Position numbers and translations under genes: made by a program. From NCBI RefSeq assembly GCF_035594125.1, contig NW_026973723.1, forward strand, positions 427,501-491,500: a stretch of DNA of 64,000 nt, in the 5' to 3' direction. This DNA comes from Scylla paramamosain. Taxonomy: Eukaryota; Arthropoda; Malacostraca; Decapoda; Portunidae. The notes beneath the pieces were generated by a model that had not been told where the DNA came from, did not search any database, and saw nothing but the letters and a program-made list of their open reading frames with translations. Below are positions 14,405-27,298 of this stretch, in pieces. How positions within the stretch are numbered: the stretch's first letter is position 1; each line of letters starts with the position of its first letter.

Positions 14405-14600
14405 AGGAGGAGGAGGAGGAGGAGGAGGAGGAGGAGGAGGAGGAGGAGGAGGAGGAGGAGGAGGAGAAACGAAAGGAAGAAATAAGAAGAAAAGAAAAAA
14501 GTACTTTTTTTCTTCTTCTTCTTCTTTTTCTCCAGCTCCTCCCCTCTTCCTCCTCCTCCTCTTCTTCCTCCTCCTCCTCCTCCTCCTCCTCCTCCTCCTC
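14405..14600. repeat. Purine (GGA)n / pyrimidine (TCC)n palindrome
   Basis: A GGA array (14405-14466) and purine-only DNA lead to the centre AAAAAAGTACTTTTTTT (about 14495-14510), followed by pyrimidine-only DNA and a TCC array (14549-14600). The whole 195 bp is an imperfect inverted repeat and could form a large hairpin. Confidence 0.9.
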
Positions 14601-14653
14601 AACCGGGAAACACGTAACATAATCAACTTTCAGGCATTTTCCTATCATGCGGC

Positions 14654-14655
<2 letters not shown>

Positions 14656-14726
<71 letters not shown>
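14656..14726. repeat. (AG)n microsatellite
   Basis: About 35 uninterrupted units. Confidence 0.96.
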
Positions 14727-14728
<2 letters not shown>

Positions 14729-15491
14729 AACAAGAGAGATCATAAGGGAGGACGTGGGCGGGAGGCGTGAAGGGACGGAAAGAAAGGAGGGAAGAGAGGG
14801 AAGTTAAGGGAGAGTAAATGGAGAGGAAATGGAGGAGGAGGCAGGTGATGAGAGGGGAAAATGGGTGACGGGAAAGCTAATTAAGGAGCAGGAGATAGTG
14901 TTTACTAGGGAAAGTTGAAGGAGGTGGGCTGTGGAAGCAACGAGAAGGCTAGGGAGGAGGAGGAGGAGGAGAAGTGGTGGTGGTGGAAGTGTGATAGATG
15001 CGGGCAAAGGTGGAGGAAACTAAAATGATATTCCATCTTAGTTTAAAATAATAGTTTTTTTTTATTAGTATTCCTCCTCCTCTTCCTCCTCCTCCTCTTC
15101 CTCTTCATCCTCCTCTTCACCGTCATCATCTAGTATTTTCCAACAGAAGGAAAGTCTCCACTAATCTCCTTCATTTATAATCCTTGTTGGTGACTTGTCC
15201 TCTTTATTCTCTCCCAGGAAAGCTTATATTTCAGTCCCCCTTATTTTATAACTGTTCCGTTTTCTTTCAGCGTCGCTTCATATTGCCGTCCTTACATATT
15301 TTCCTGCTATTCAGTTCAGAATTAGTTTAGCTTAACAGTAAATATCAGCAAAAGAAAACGAAATTGCAGTGTTTTTAGATAGGATAGACTTACGTATTTT
15401 TTTCTTGTTTGCTTGTGTCTCCATATATTCCACTGTTCATGCTTTGTTTTTTTTTTTCCACTTTTTCCCGTTGTGCTTTTCATGTTATCCT

Positions 15492-15707
<216 letters not shown>

Positions 15708-15974
15708 AATACCAATCATCAAGTCCCAATTAAAGCAGACTGTGATATAGACCATTAACCTCTTGATGTCCTGAGCTGCTTGTTTCCCTTCATAGATCTA
15801 AATTAGAGGGCTGTGTGTTGTCGCGGCGAGGGAGACGAGGAAATAACTGCGAGGAAGAGATGGCGGGGAATAAGCAGCACACGTAAAGAAGACACGATGA
15901 GCTTTGAAGATGAAAGTGAAGGAAAAAGTCAAGGAGATGGTGGAAAACAGGCATGATGAAGAAGAAGAATTACT

Positions 15975-16014
15975 CACACACACACACACACACACATACA
16001 CACACACACACACA
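15975..16014. repeat. (AC)n microsatellite
   Basis: About 20 units with one T interruption. Confidence 0.94.
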
Positions 16015-16330
16015 GAAGAAGAAACGGGCAAACGACACGAGGGAAGATAATTACGAAGAACAATGAAAGGAATAAGAAGGGAAGGAAAAACAATGAGCAG
16101 GATAAAGAAAAAAAGAAGAAGAATTGAAGAAGAAAACGTAAAAGGAAAGAGGAAATTACGACCAATTCAAAGGAATAAACTAAGTGTAGTGACAGGAAGG
16201 GGAAAAATACGGAAGGAAAGAGAGGTGACAGCTTACAAAAAAAAAAAAAAAAAAAAAGAGATAAGTCTACGAAGGAAAAAAAAAGGAATAAAAAACGGGA
16301 TCTGTGAAAGAAAGAAGAGCGGAATGAATG

Positions 16331-16359
16331 AAGGAAGGAAGGAAGGAAGGAAGGAAGGA
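16331..16359. repeat. (AAGG)n microsatellite
   Basis: Seven tetranucleotide units, 100 bp before the 16.46 kb exon. Confidence 0.95.
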
Positions 16360-16462
16360 TAATAGATTCTCACTTTTTCTCCGCTTTATCCTCCCTACCT
16401 CTTCCTCCCTTCCTTGCAAACTAAAAGTATATCAAACTATCTTATCGCATTTTCGCACCTCT

Positions 16463-16971
16463 AGCTGAAAGAAGTGGCCATAAAAATCAACGGTTTCATA
16501 AAGCCTCAGACCGCGACGAAGTGGCGACGCCCCGGGGCGTGGACTAGCAAGGACGACCTCCTCAGTCCCCGTGCCCTGCGCATCGTGGAGGGCATTCGGC
16601 CTGTGATAAAGAAGATGCGGCTGCCCGAAGGTCCTCACTGGTGGAAGCAAGACAGCGTTGGTACCGCTGCTGTTGGTGCTACCTGCCCTGCTGAGTGGGC
16701 CAAGCAGCAGGACACCAGCCTGCTTTCTCCACACTGGAACCTGCCTGCCTTCCCAGAATGCACTGCCGCGCCTCGCCACCGTGGTGTGTCAGAGGCGGGG
16801 GTACCCGAGGTGCCCCTGCCCACCCACGGGCGGCGTGGTGGGGCAGCGAAGGGCAGCAGGCGGTGGCTACGCCCCTTCCTCACTGTCGTGGCGGCCCTGG
16901 CCTATATGATCCTCGTCCCGTGGCTCGCCATCAGGGGCGACAGCTTCCTGGACGCTAAAAAAAAGCCGTAG
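16463..16971 (+). CDS. Terminal coding exon, membrane protein with KKXX-type tail, unidentified
   Basis: An acceptor (TTTTCGCACCTCTAG) precedes a frame open from CTG 16463 to TAG at 16969-16971, giving LKEVAIKINGF, TSKDDLLSPRALRIVEGI and KMRLPEGPHWW. A low-complexity Pro/Gly/Arg stretch is followed by a hydrophobic segment FLTVVAALAYMILVPWLAI near the C terminus and the tail RGDSFLDAKKKP. Third codon positions are strongly G/C biased, unlike the other five frames, and the GC content is far above the surrounding DNA, so this is very likely real coding sequence. The last four residues KKKP fit the dilysine KKXX pattern used for return from Golgi to endoplasmic reticulum when the tail is cytosolic. 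No start ATG is visible, so upstream exons must exist. I do not recognise the family. Confidence 0.62.
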
Positions 16972-17386
16972 AGGACAAGAGACTTTATGGCGCACAATAT
17001 TTCACAGAGACACGAGTGTTCATTTTTCCGTGTCTCTTCAGCATACATACAAGTGAGGGGCGCTGCACTATGGGGACGTGACTGGATGAGCGCGGGTAGG
17101 ATGGCCATGAATGCGGTGGAATGGCGGCCCTGATGGTGGTCATCCACCCATTAAGTGTTCCCCGGCCCTCAACTAAGAGAATGAAAAGCAAATCAAAAAC
17201 ACAATTTTTAAAAACATTGACTCATAAATAATTCACCGTTACATGGACACTTTTAAGTCTCAACACACTGCCGGTGGCTGGGAGCACCAAACACTGATGC
17301 TGAGGCACGCTAAAAAGGCAATCACAGAAGGTCAGTACCCCTCAACACTAGGAAATTTAAGCTTCCGAGTATAATAATAGCAGCTT

Positions 17387-17502
<116 letters not shown>

Positions 17503-18591
17503 GGTAATTAGTGCACCAGGACTCCCCACATGTGCTCTACAATCATCGTATTACCAAGGCTAATCAGGTGCTCACTCTCGCATGTTTTGGCAGACTAACG
17601 ACCCTCACTGAATTGATTATGAGGATCACTTATATTTCTTAACTCTTACAAACACAAGGTCTCGTCCTGGAGCCCTCTGTTCTTGTTTCATGAGGTGTGA
17701 CGATAACAAGCTCAACTTTGCTTTTCATTTTTTTTTTTTAGTACCGCAGCAGCAGCAGATGAATACTCTAGCCAGTGTTTTCATTTTTTCAATGTCTGCC
17801 GTTTTCTAGAATCTTTGTCTTATTTGACCTACTTTCCACTTTCCTAAATGACCCAGGTGACCTCGTTTCTCCCATTCCTTATTATCACCATATCCGTAAA
17901 AATGTCCTGTCTTTCTGCATCACGTATAGCTACTATTGTCAACACCATCCAAACTATACTTAACTTCCTAACTACTTTCCACGTTCCCTGTTCTTTTCTG
18001 AAAGGTACTAATCGTGATCACCTTGACGCAAGTGTTCTAAGAAATATGAGGCACCATTCTTGTTCTCTGTAAAACAAGTGTATTTGAGAAAGCATTAAAA
18101 AATATACCACTTTAATACTGTAAGATTTCCTAGTTATATCCCATTGCAAGCACTTCTGACCTCCTGTAAGATTCATTGAAGACATCATACCAATATCAAC
18201 ATCACCAAGTGTTGAAATTACAAGGATTAGGTAAAGACAATCAGTCACTGCTAGCATCCAAACTAATATTATATTCCTCTCCCTCCTTTGCATAATTGAT
18301 CTTCCCAAGCTTATGATGCAAGGCTGAACCTTCAATATAAGCAAGTCGTTATAAGGATTAAGTATATCAAAATCACATGAAAGGGGAAGAATGACTGGCT
18401 TTCAATATCCTTCTTAAATTAGTAAGCTTGTTCTTCTTCCTCACACTTCCACAAAATAAGTTTCCACAAATAAATGACCAAAGCGACATTAAATTAACTA
18501 AAGTAAAATCCACATAAATCAAATACTAGAAACACAAAAAAAAAAAAAAACGAAATATTCTCATTCCCAAAGTTGGATTCTTCTAATATAA

Positions 18592-18595
<4 letters not shown>

Positions 18596-18667
<72 letters not shown>
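18596..18667. repeat. (GA)n microsatellite
   Basis: About 36 units. Confidence 0.96.
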
Positions 18668-18671
<4 letters not shown>

Positions 18672-18848
18672 CCATCAAGCCCCACTCGGCAGGATGTCCA
18701 CTGTCCACTACCCAGCAAGGCCACGTTACAAGCTCCACCTCACTGTTTACTCTCACTCCACTCCATTAAGAGAAAATTGAGTGTGTGTGCTGTAGTGTGT
18801 GGCGGGGGATTACTGACCAGAATATTTGATACAGTTGAGGATAATGCG

Positions 18849-18866
18849 CGCACGCACACACACACA

Positions 18867-18913
<47 letters not shown>
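18849..18913. repeat. (AC)n-(TC)n compound microsatellite
   Basis: AC to 18876, then TC to 18913; same order as at 9643. Confidence 0.95.
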
Positions 18914-18918
<5 letters not shown>

Positions 18919-20330
18919 GGTAAGCATGAGACGGTGATAGAAAGAAAATGTAGCGTGTTCATTACTATGGCGTCCCCTTGTTGTTACTTGTGCTAAACTG
19001 TCTTGCATTTCAAGTTATGGCTTTAGGAAATGAAGCAGTGAATGACACGCCCACTCACTGCCTCCCTTGATGCAACACCTCGCCTCCAGTTGATCACGAG
19101 GAGGGAAGTGAAGTGTTTGTTATGCTAACTGATCCATAATGCAAACTGTCCACACACAAGGGACGATTAGGGGGAGTTGCTGATTCACTGACTTTGCTGC
19201 AGCGTCTCAAGTCAACCACACGATAAATCAAATACTAATATAAGTAGTACAAGTATCCTATGACAGTTTTAAGCTAACCTAACGTAACCCACAAATCAAT
19301 AATTCAATCAAACATTAATAATCTCTTTAACACAAGCTTAGCTTAATCTGGTCAAACCTATCTTCCAACATGGTGACTTTAGCCTGTCTTAACCGATCAC
19401 TTTTTTTTCTCTATTGTAAATGGGGCAATGACTAAGGACAACTAAATTTATATATAAAAAGGTCCAATGATGTGTCAATCCCCAAGGAAAACGAGCCAGA
19501 AGGATTAACCAAAACTAATATACAAATTCTGAATTAAGAATGCGAGTGTATTAGGTGCATGAAGTAGAATTGCGTTAAATAAGTCAATTGTGACTGTCCC
19601 CCCCCGTGTTGTGAGACAACCTAACAGGGAAACGTTGAGGGAGGTCACCGCTGGGTAGTTGATATGTTCAAACTACCCCGTGATCCAGTGCTTGAGACCT
19701 CACATAAATTTTGTGTAATCTAACCTAACCTACCTTTTAACATGAATTTAGCCTAGCCTAACCCTTGGGACCTCAAATGTTTACTCTAACATAAATTTAG
19801 CCTAGCCTATTCTAACCTATCTCTTAAGGAACATTAAGCTCAGCCTAGCCTAAATTATCCTGCCCCCTAACATTTCCCTATCTCCTAATACAAGTTTATC
19901 CTAACCTAACCTACATAACAGTGAGTGGGCAGTGATGCAGAAGGTACACAGCTGGACATGACAACGCACAACTTTCCCTAAGCTCTCCCGCCTCATCACA
20001 CATTCCCTTAGTGCCTGTATCACAGACCTGCTCACTCCAGACACTCCACAACATAAACACGCCTTTCATTGCTCAAGATGAAGTGAAAGCAAGCATGTAC
20101 CATCACCATTATTAAAACTGGCCATGTTTATCACCATTCGCAAGGCTAGTGTTAAAGAGAATACGCATGCTCGCATACCTGCAAAGTAAACAATCCAAAG
20201 AATAATATGATGCGTACGTAATCTACTGCTCTCTCTCTCTCTCTCTCCACATAAATAATTTAAATTTCCACATAAATAATAAGTAATCAGTAAGCAGAAA
20301 AAAAAAAAAAGCAACGAAGCAGCATTATTT

Positions 20331-20412
20331 TTCTCCCCAGCAGACTTGATGACGTCAGCCATGATGGCGACGCGCACCGCTGCCAACACACCCCGAGACA
20401 TCACCGTCCTCT
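20331..20412. other. GC-rich block with CRE-like palindrome; possible exon or promoter
   Basis: On the + strand an acceptor-like TTTTTCTCCCCAG is followed by a frame reading DLMTSAMMATRTAANTPRD then ITVLYK and a donor-like AAAAG|GTACTG. On the minus strand the same DNA gives MSRGVLAAVRVAIMADVIK from an ATG. Both cannot be confirmed. The palindrome TGACGTCA, the consensus cAMP response element, lies at 20350-20357 beside a GCCATGATGGC motif, which would suit a promoter. Confidence 0.3.
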
Positions 20413-21827
20413 ACAAAAGGTACTGTCGAAATGGAATGGAAAATAAGAGGCGAAGAGAGTGCGGATATCCATTTTTCAACAACGCAATCGTGACATAATT
20501 TGATTTACGCTAAAATGAGACTTGTTAGGGGGAACAGTTACTGCGCAGGTGGTTCTCCACTAGCATAGATAACCACCATCAGATCAATCAGTACTACACC
20601 ACTGCTATAGTATCTTCCTTACTTAATAGATAATGCCAATGGAACAGTTAAGCTGAACAAACACCGAATAAACACCACAAATTAACGAGCCAGAGGGAGG
20701 GAGCTTTAAAAGTCGAGGAGACGAGATCCTTCTATCCTTCTCCTCCTTTCCTCTCTCCCACTTTAATCAACATGAACACGCATCTTTTATTTCGAAAGTA
20801 GAGATTCAGAATAAGATTTGCACGTGCTTCTGTCACTTCACACAACAAATAAGCAGTACTTATGGCAGAATTCCATTAGTCTTATTACCTACGTGTTATA
20901 TTTGCATCGACATTTAAGGGTGCCAACATATCCGAAATACGATTCAGCGCTGCTAAATATTATAATGCCTTAATAGTACATTTTTACAATCTCTTTCACT
21001 CTGAACAACAAAATGAATGAAACGACTAAATACAGTAGTGAGTGGTACGGCAGAACATCGTTTAAGACACACTGAAATATAATATACGAAATAGAAAATG
21101 GAAGCAGAGCACAGATGTATCGCAAAGGTTGGCACTCCTGTCCGCTACCGCCTGTTTCGTCACTTAGCTCTTCCGACAGTCACCACCACCATTGTTTTCC
21201 CACTGTAACGACCAGAATACTATGCCCGATTTGTACTCAGTGACGTTGTAATTGCTAGATAAGTATGTATGTAATGAGTGGATTCACGTGGAGGTGGGGA
21301 AGCGAGGGTGTGCGAGGTGATTTACGAACCTGCCGAAACAGGGAAGCCAGAGAGCAGTTGCGCGCCTGACCTCTCATGCCCCTGTCCGCCTATATTTCCT
21401 ATATGTATTGTTGTTTACTCGTCTTCGTGAAATACAGCTGGAGAGCGTGCGTGTGGCTTTTCTTCCTGCCCCCCTACTTCCAACGTAACACCACTCCCTG
21501 CAATCACACCTACCTTGCACATGTACGATATTGCCTCTGGGATCATTAAGTTTAATAAGCAACAAAGCATTAACATTAAATACAACTCCCAGAGAGCTTC
21601 AAGAGTCCAGACAAGACGTTACCAAACAAGCCTACCTACTAACTACCCGCATAGTTCTCCTCACTCCTTCACCTCAATTTAACTCATACTACGGTGGAAA
21701 TCGAGACAAATCTCACCTTCTATTTCCACAACGTAAAGGCCCACACGTCCATCACCATATATCGTCACGAGGGTTCTTTCACGCTCACTCAGTACAAAGC
21801 AACAGCACTACGCATCGCCGCTGCTAC

Positions 21828-21934
21828 CTGAGACTGCAGGGAGGCGCCGGCGAATGACTGCGGCTTGTGCCCACCTGTGACGTAATTCTCGGATGGACAT
21901 GTGCAGGGCTACCAACTCTTCCACCACGACATAC
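21828..21934 (-). CDS. Candidate internal exon, unidentified
   Basis: On the minus strand an acceptor (CACCTTCCGCAG) and a donor (TCTCAG|GTAGCA) bound 107 bp whose frame reads YVVVEELVALHMSIRELR then HRWAQAAVIRRRLPAVS. Codon choice is G/C-rich at third positions and the peptide looks amphipathic and helical. A second donor-like GTGGGC follows CGTCACAG inside it. No neighbouring exon could be joined with confidence and no family is recognised. Confidence 0.4.
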
Positions 21935-22442
21935 CTGCGGAAGGTGAACGTTTATCTGTAAATGTATGATTACAGATAAAGGATATACATACATGCAATA
22001 CATACATACATACATTCATATGGCAGTATATATTGAACCATGAAACAGACGCAAAACACCTATTCTCGTCAAGCCTGAGAAGGTCATTCAAATATCATTA
22101 AAAATAAACGGGAAATGCTTTGAAAAGTAAGAATCTCAACAGACAGACAGAAGGATTGGCTGACTGATTTTAAGGATAGAAGGAAGAGGAATTGGAGGAA
22201 GGGCTGGTACTCCTGCCTTCCCTCCACTCTGTCCCTCCCTCCTCCCTCCGTCCCCATTCCCTGCCTCTCTTACGTCCTCCTACATTCCCTCCCTACGCCA
22301 TCTCTTCCCCTCCCTCCCTCCCTCCCTCCCTCCCTAAATCTCTAAAGGTAAAATATTCACGAGATGTTATTTACACAAGAGCTCTCATTCATCCAGCACC
22401 AAAGTTTTCAGAGTGACACAAAACGTACTCCTTAAGTAAATA

Positions 22443-24365
22443 ATGGTATGGATAATCCAATCTACCTACTGCTACACACACACTACCAAACACTCCAACT
22501 ACCATCTTCTTTTGTGCATAACAACACCACAATTAATAATCCTCAGGCTATTGCAGAGGCATTTAATGACCACTTTAGCTCAATCGGTAATTCACTGGCC
22601 AGGAACTATAGTGATATTCAGTTTTGCTATAAAGATTATATGCCTCCCCCAGTCCCTTTCTCTTTCTTTTTAAGGCCAGCAACACTAATTGAGGTTAACT
22701 CCATCATCAAAAACATTAAAGGTTCTTCATCTGGGCACGATGAAATTAACATCACAATTACAAAAGAATGTAGTAACATAATTTCACCTTTTTTTAGTTT
22801 TTATCATTAACAAATCTTTTCGAGAAGGTTGCTTCCCAAATCATTTACAAATATCCCGTACAGTGCCAATCTTCAAGAAAGGAGATCATTCTGTAATCGA
22901 TAACTATAGACCAATCTTTATTTTATCTAATTATAGCAAGATTTACAAAAAAAAAAAAAAAAATGGCTTCTAGGCTAATGAATTACTTCTCTAAACATTC
23001 ACTATTTAATTAATCACGATACGGATTCAGACCTAAATATTCGACTGAGTTAGCTGTCCACCATCTCTGCCAGAACATGTATAATGCTATGGATGCTGAA
23101 TTGTACCAACTCACGGTTTTTTGTGATCTATCAAAGGCTTTCGAGACAATATCTCACAACATCTTGTTACAAAAATTGCTTGTGCATAGAATACGAGGTA
23201 ACGCTCATAAATGGTTTCATAGTTATTTATCACACAGGAAACAGTTCACCTCCTACAACAATATATGCTCCTCTTACAGCGACATATCATCTGGTGTTCC
23301 TCAGGGATCTGTTCTCGGCCCACTACTTTTTCTTATATACATAAATGACATTTATTCCTCAAGTGATAAACTTAAATTCATTTCATATGCCGATGACACT
23401 ACAGTTTTCCTACAGGGTAATAATATCGAGAATTAAACAAAATATCTATGTGGATAAAGAGTAACAAATTAACATTAAATTTAAATAAAACAAAATTCAT
23501 GGTGACAAGCCCTCTTATGTCTCACCCATTGTGTCCACCAACAAAAATAGATAATGCTTTAATAAATTAAGTGACTGAATGTAAGTTTCTAGGGATAACT
23601 ATCGATAGTAAGTTGAAATGGAAAGATCACATTGACATCATTAACTCTAAAATATCTGTATTAACCGGTGTTATATTTAGACTTTAGGAATTTATAAGTG
23701 GAAAATGTTTAAGACAAATTTATCTTTCATTAATATAACCTCACTTACAGTACTGCAGTGCAATCTGGGGAGGAGCATATAAAATGTACACTGATAGTCT
23801 TATGGTCTCCCAGAAAAAGCTGCTTCGAATAATGTTTCTCAAAAGTCAATACGCGCATACGAAAGAATTATTAAGTAATCACAAGTTATTAACTGTCCCT
23901 GACATTATTAAAGTACAAAGCAGTCTATTTATTCATAAGTCATTACACTCCCTCACCACAGACCAAGGTTTCACACTATTTCCTCACAATGTTACACGCA
24001 GACCTTTCCATTTTCGCTTACCACTGTATAGAACTTCCCACGCAAACCAAAGCCTTCCCTTCAGAGGCTCTCACCAATGGAACACTTTGCCGGAGTCACT
24101 CACTGCGGATACCAATTTCATTTCATTTTAAAGAAAACTTATGAAAACAGTATTCAGTAACTATTAACATTTTAAATATTTACATGTGACACTGATATCT
24201 TGACATCCTTGTTAAAAATTGTCATATATGTGTAGCATACATGTCATTTAATTTGTATTCGCTGAGCTCTGTATATTAGTATGTTTGCGTGTATTTATAT
24301 CTAACATGTAACTATAACTATATGTTAGATATGTATCACTTATTACTTACATATGCTGCATTATC
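22443..24365 (+). pseudogene. Degenerate non-LTR retrotransposon (CR1/Jockey-type RT)
   Basis: Three open blocks in order make one broken reverse transcriptase gene. The first (22448-22810) has NNPQAIAEAFNDHFSSIG and SGHDEI, the region before the RT fingers. The nucleotides after it read VPIFKKGDHSVIDNYRPI in another frame, followed by an A-run at 22948-22964. The second (23077-23436) has CDLSKAFETISHN (motif A), SSGVPQGSVLGPLLFLIYIND and SYADDTTVF (motif C). The third (23784-24131) is the C-terminal region ending SHQWNTLPESL. Several stops and frameshifts separate them, so it cannot make a full protein. No endonuclease is visible upstream, so it is 5' truncated near 22.4 kb. A 3' UTR of about 240 bp leads into an ATT repeat array, which is probably the element's own repetitive tail. 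Confidence 0.85.
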
Positions 24366-24410
24366 TTCATCAATTATTATTATCACTATTATTATTATTA
24401 TTATTATTAA

Positions 24411-24461
<51 letters not shown>

Positions 24462-24567
24462 CACTATTTATATTATTATTATTATTATCATTATTATTTT
24501 AATAATAATAATAATAATAATAATGATAATAATAATAATAATGATAATAATAATAATAATAATAATA

Positions 24568-24651
<84 letters not shown>

Positions 24652-24660
24652 AATAATAAC
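24366..24660. repeat. ATT/ATA array at LINE 3' end
   Basis: ATT triplets switch to AAT triplets near 24498 and back to ATT near 24570, so the array contains internal inverted segments that could fold. It ends in a short AC repeat. Confidence 0.95.
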
Positions 24661-26056
24661 ACACACACACTTTAAATTTTATCGATTATTTTAACTTTAC
24701 TAAGGTATCGTGCAACAGTCGTCTCTTTGGCAGTAAACTGGTCCGTCATAAACACAATCCCCTTTCTCAAATTTTTTTCCCATTCTTGTCAGTTCATTGC
24801 CCTTCTCGTTTGCTGTTTTGTGTTCTAAAATTCACATTCTGGGCGCGTTTGTACATACATTTCAAAAATCTTATTAAGTTCATCTGTTATGGTGCTCATT
24901 GTTTTCCTTGTATAGGAAAAAGAACAAAAATCGTTATTGACGTTAGATATAAGTTAAAAATGACCTTACCAACTGCAGCTGCTTGTAAATTCATATTTAG
25001 TTTGAAATTACCTTTTGTGAATATAGTAATAACATTTTAACTTGCAGTAGACACAGTGGTGAAGGGAACTTCTACACAAAGTCCAGCGCTGCCTTGTAAG
25101 CTCCAGATCTTACAGCAGTCACTCAAATATACCACGTCGTACATTTGTTTGCGAATACTGAGTGCTGCACATGCGCGGGACCAAACTTGTATACCAGCAC
25201 ACCTTCCATATCGTCACACCAGACGTATGTACCGCCACACCTTCCTCACCGTCACACCAGATTCTCCCTTCACTTGTAAATAACATACCACACGATTGTC
25301 AGTGGCTCCTGTCTCAAATTAGTGACTTTGCCAGGCGAGAAGGGACTGGTTCCTTGTACTCAGCTTAGAGGTAACAGACAGGTGCAGAATTGGACGACCT
25401 TTGAAATTACTTATATTTACAGAAGTCACAAGGTTTACTGTACCATTTGAAATCTAGAACACAGAAGAAAAAAATGTCGGATAGATCAGGGAGTCAAGAA
25501 TCTTACGAAATAGAGAGACGGTCCAGGGAGACTGAACTCCACTTGTACCGCGGCAATCACTGTGCTCTGATTAGGCGTCTGCTGCAGTCATACATAAAAG
25601 TTTCCTTAATAAAATGACGCGAATCATTTTGACTCAGTGGACGAAGAAATATGGAAAATATTGTTTGAGCGAGTAAGGTGCGTTGGTTATCCTTTCGAAT
25701 TGCTCTTAACTTTGTGAAATAAATGTTAAGGAGAGTAGTGATACTCTTCTGTATGATAACACCTTGAGTATTCTGTGAGGGATTGGATTGCTGGCTGCTT
25801 TATCCTCTGGCTTAACCCTTTACATGAATTTTCCAGTGTTTTAAGACGTCGAGACAGAACAATTAAGCTGAGAAATAAAAGGGAATAATACCTGTCAATA
25901 TACATTTGTTTTGTATGAAGCTGTACAGATGAGTATATGTATATATGTGTGTGTGTGGAGAGAAAGTGGTGAGTATTTCATCTATGATTTGCATTCACCA
26001 CCTCATTTGTTTGGGTGCCCTTACTGGAAAAAAAGTGACCATCCATTCATCACTAA

Positions 26057-26286
<230 letters not shown>

Positions 26287-27224
26287 AACGCAACCCAACA
26301 CTGTACAGTGACAGAGAGCAGACGCATTATTGTCTTTGTGGGCGTGAACTTTTGTAACAAATGGGTGAAGTAGAACAGTTTTCTCTCTCCCTTCCACCAG
26401 TGACGGCCAGTAAAGCGTGTTGAGGGTAACTCATCGTACTGTCCCGATACTCCCCTGCCATCAGCGTCCCTACGAGCACACCATCTCACCAGAGTGGGAT
26501 TCCATCACCGAAAGCCTTGATTTATTGAGACTAACAGCTGTGATCTGCATAGTTTTCCAATGAATCTGTGAACGCCGGTAGGTGGAGAGCGCGCACGCAT
26601 TCATGTAGTATATCTCTGGCGGCTTTGAGATGAAATAGTACCTCTTCACGTGGATTTTTAAGGTTCTCTCTCGGATATAAATCTTACCGCAGACAGACGT
26701 GTATGAATGGCAGTGTGCCCTCCCTTCCTGCATATCTCACCCTTCCTTCTCCTTTCCCGCCCGGTTCACTTCAAAAGGAATTGATTCACCTTCACGATTA
26801 CAGTACCTAGTTAACAGCACCAGTCATGATCTTCACTTACATCGGTGTCATCATCACGCCAGTACATTACTCATGCCAGGCTGTTCCGCGGAAATAAAGG
26901 AGCCGGAGTAAGGAAGCTGTTCTGCTAACTGATGCCAGCTATCCTTAGCAACGGTCAGTGCCGCTCACTGGGCGTCGTTCCAGACATAATTATCATTTAT
27001 ATCGCTGAGGCGTTGCGGCGGTAAACCAGCGGAGTTTATGGCCCAGTAGATTAGTACGCCACGAGAGGAACATGCATTATGAGGCTGTGGGTTGTATTTT
27101 ACGTTTTGACCCGTGGAAAAGAGTAGTGCCAACTTTTGCTAGTGACTTCAGGGCATGCTCCTATCTTCGTCCCTGGCCAGAGCAACGCTGCTACGTGGCT
27201 CTTGACTCTTGCCTCTTGTTGCAG

Positions 27225-27228
<4 letters not shown>

Positions 27229-27296
<68 letters not shown>
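27229..27296. repeat. (GA)n microsatellite
   Basis: About 34 units. Confidence 0.96.

Positions 27297-27298
<2 letters not shown>

Noticed and set aside
16432..16909. Alternative frames over the 16.46 kb exon, including one with LLLVLPALL on the + strand and one of 115 codons on the minus strand
   Set aside because: Third-position G/C bias and the splice acceptor favour the frame ending KKKP. The others are shadows of GC-rich DNA.
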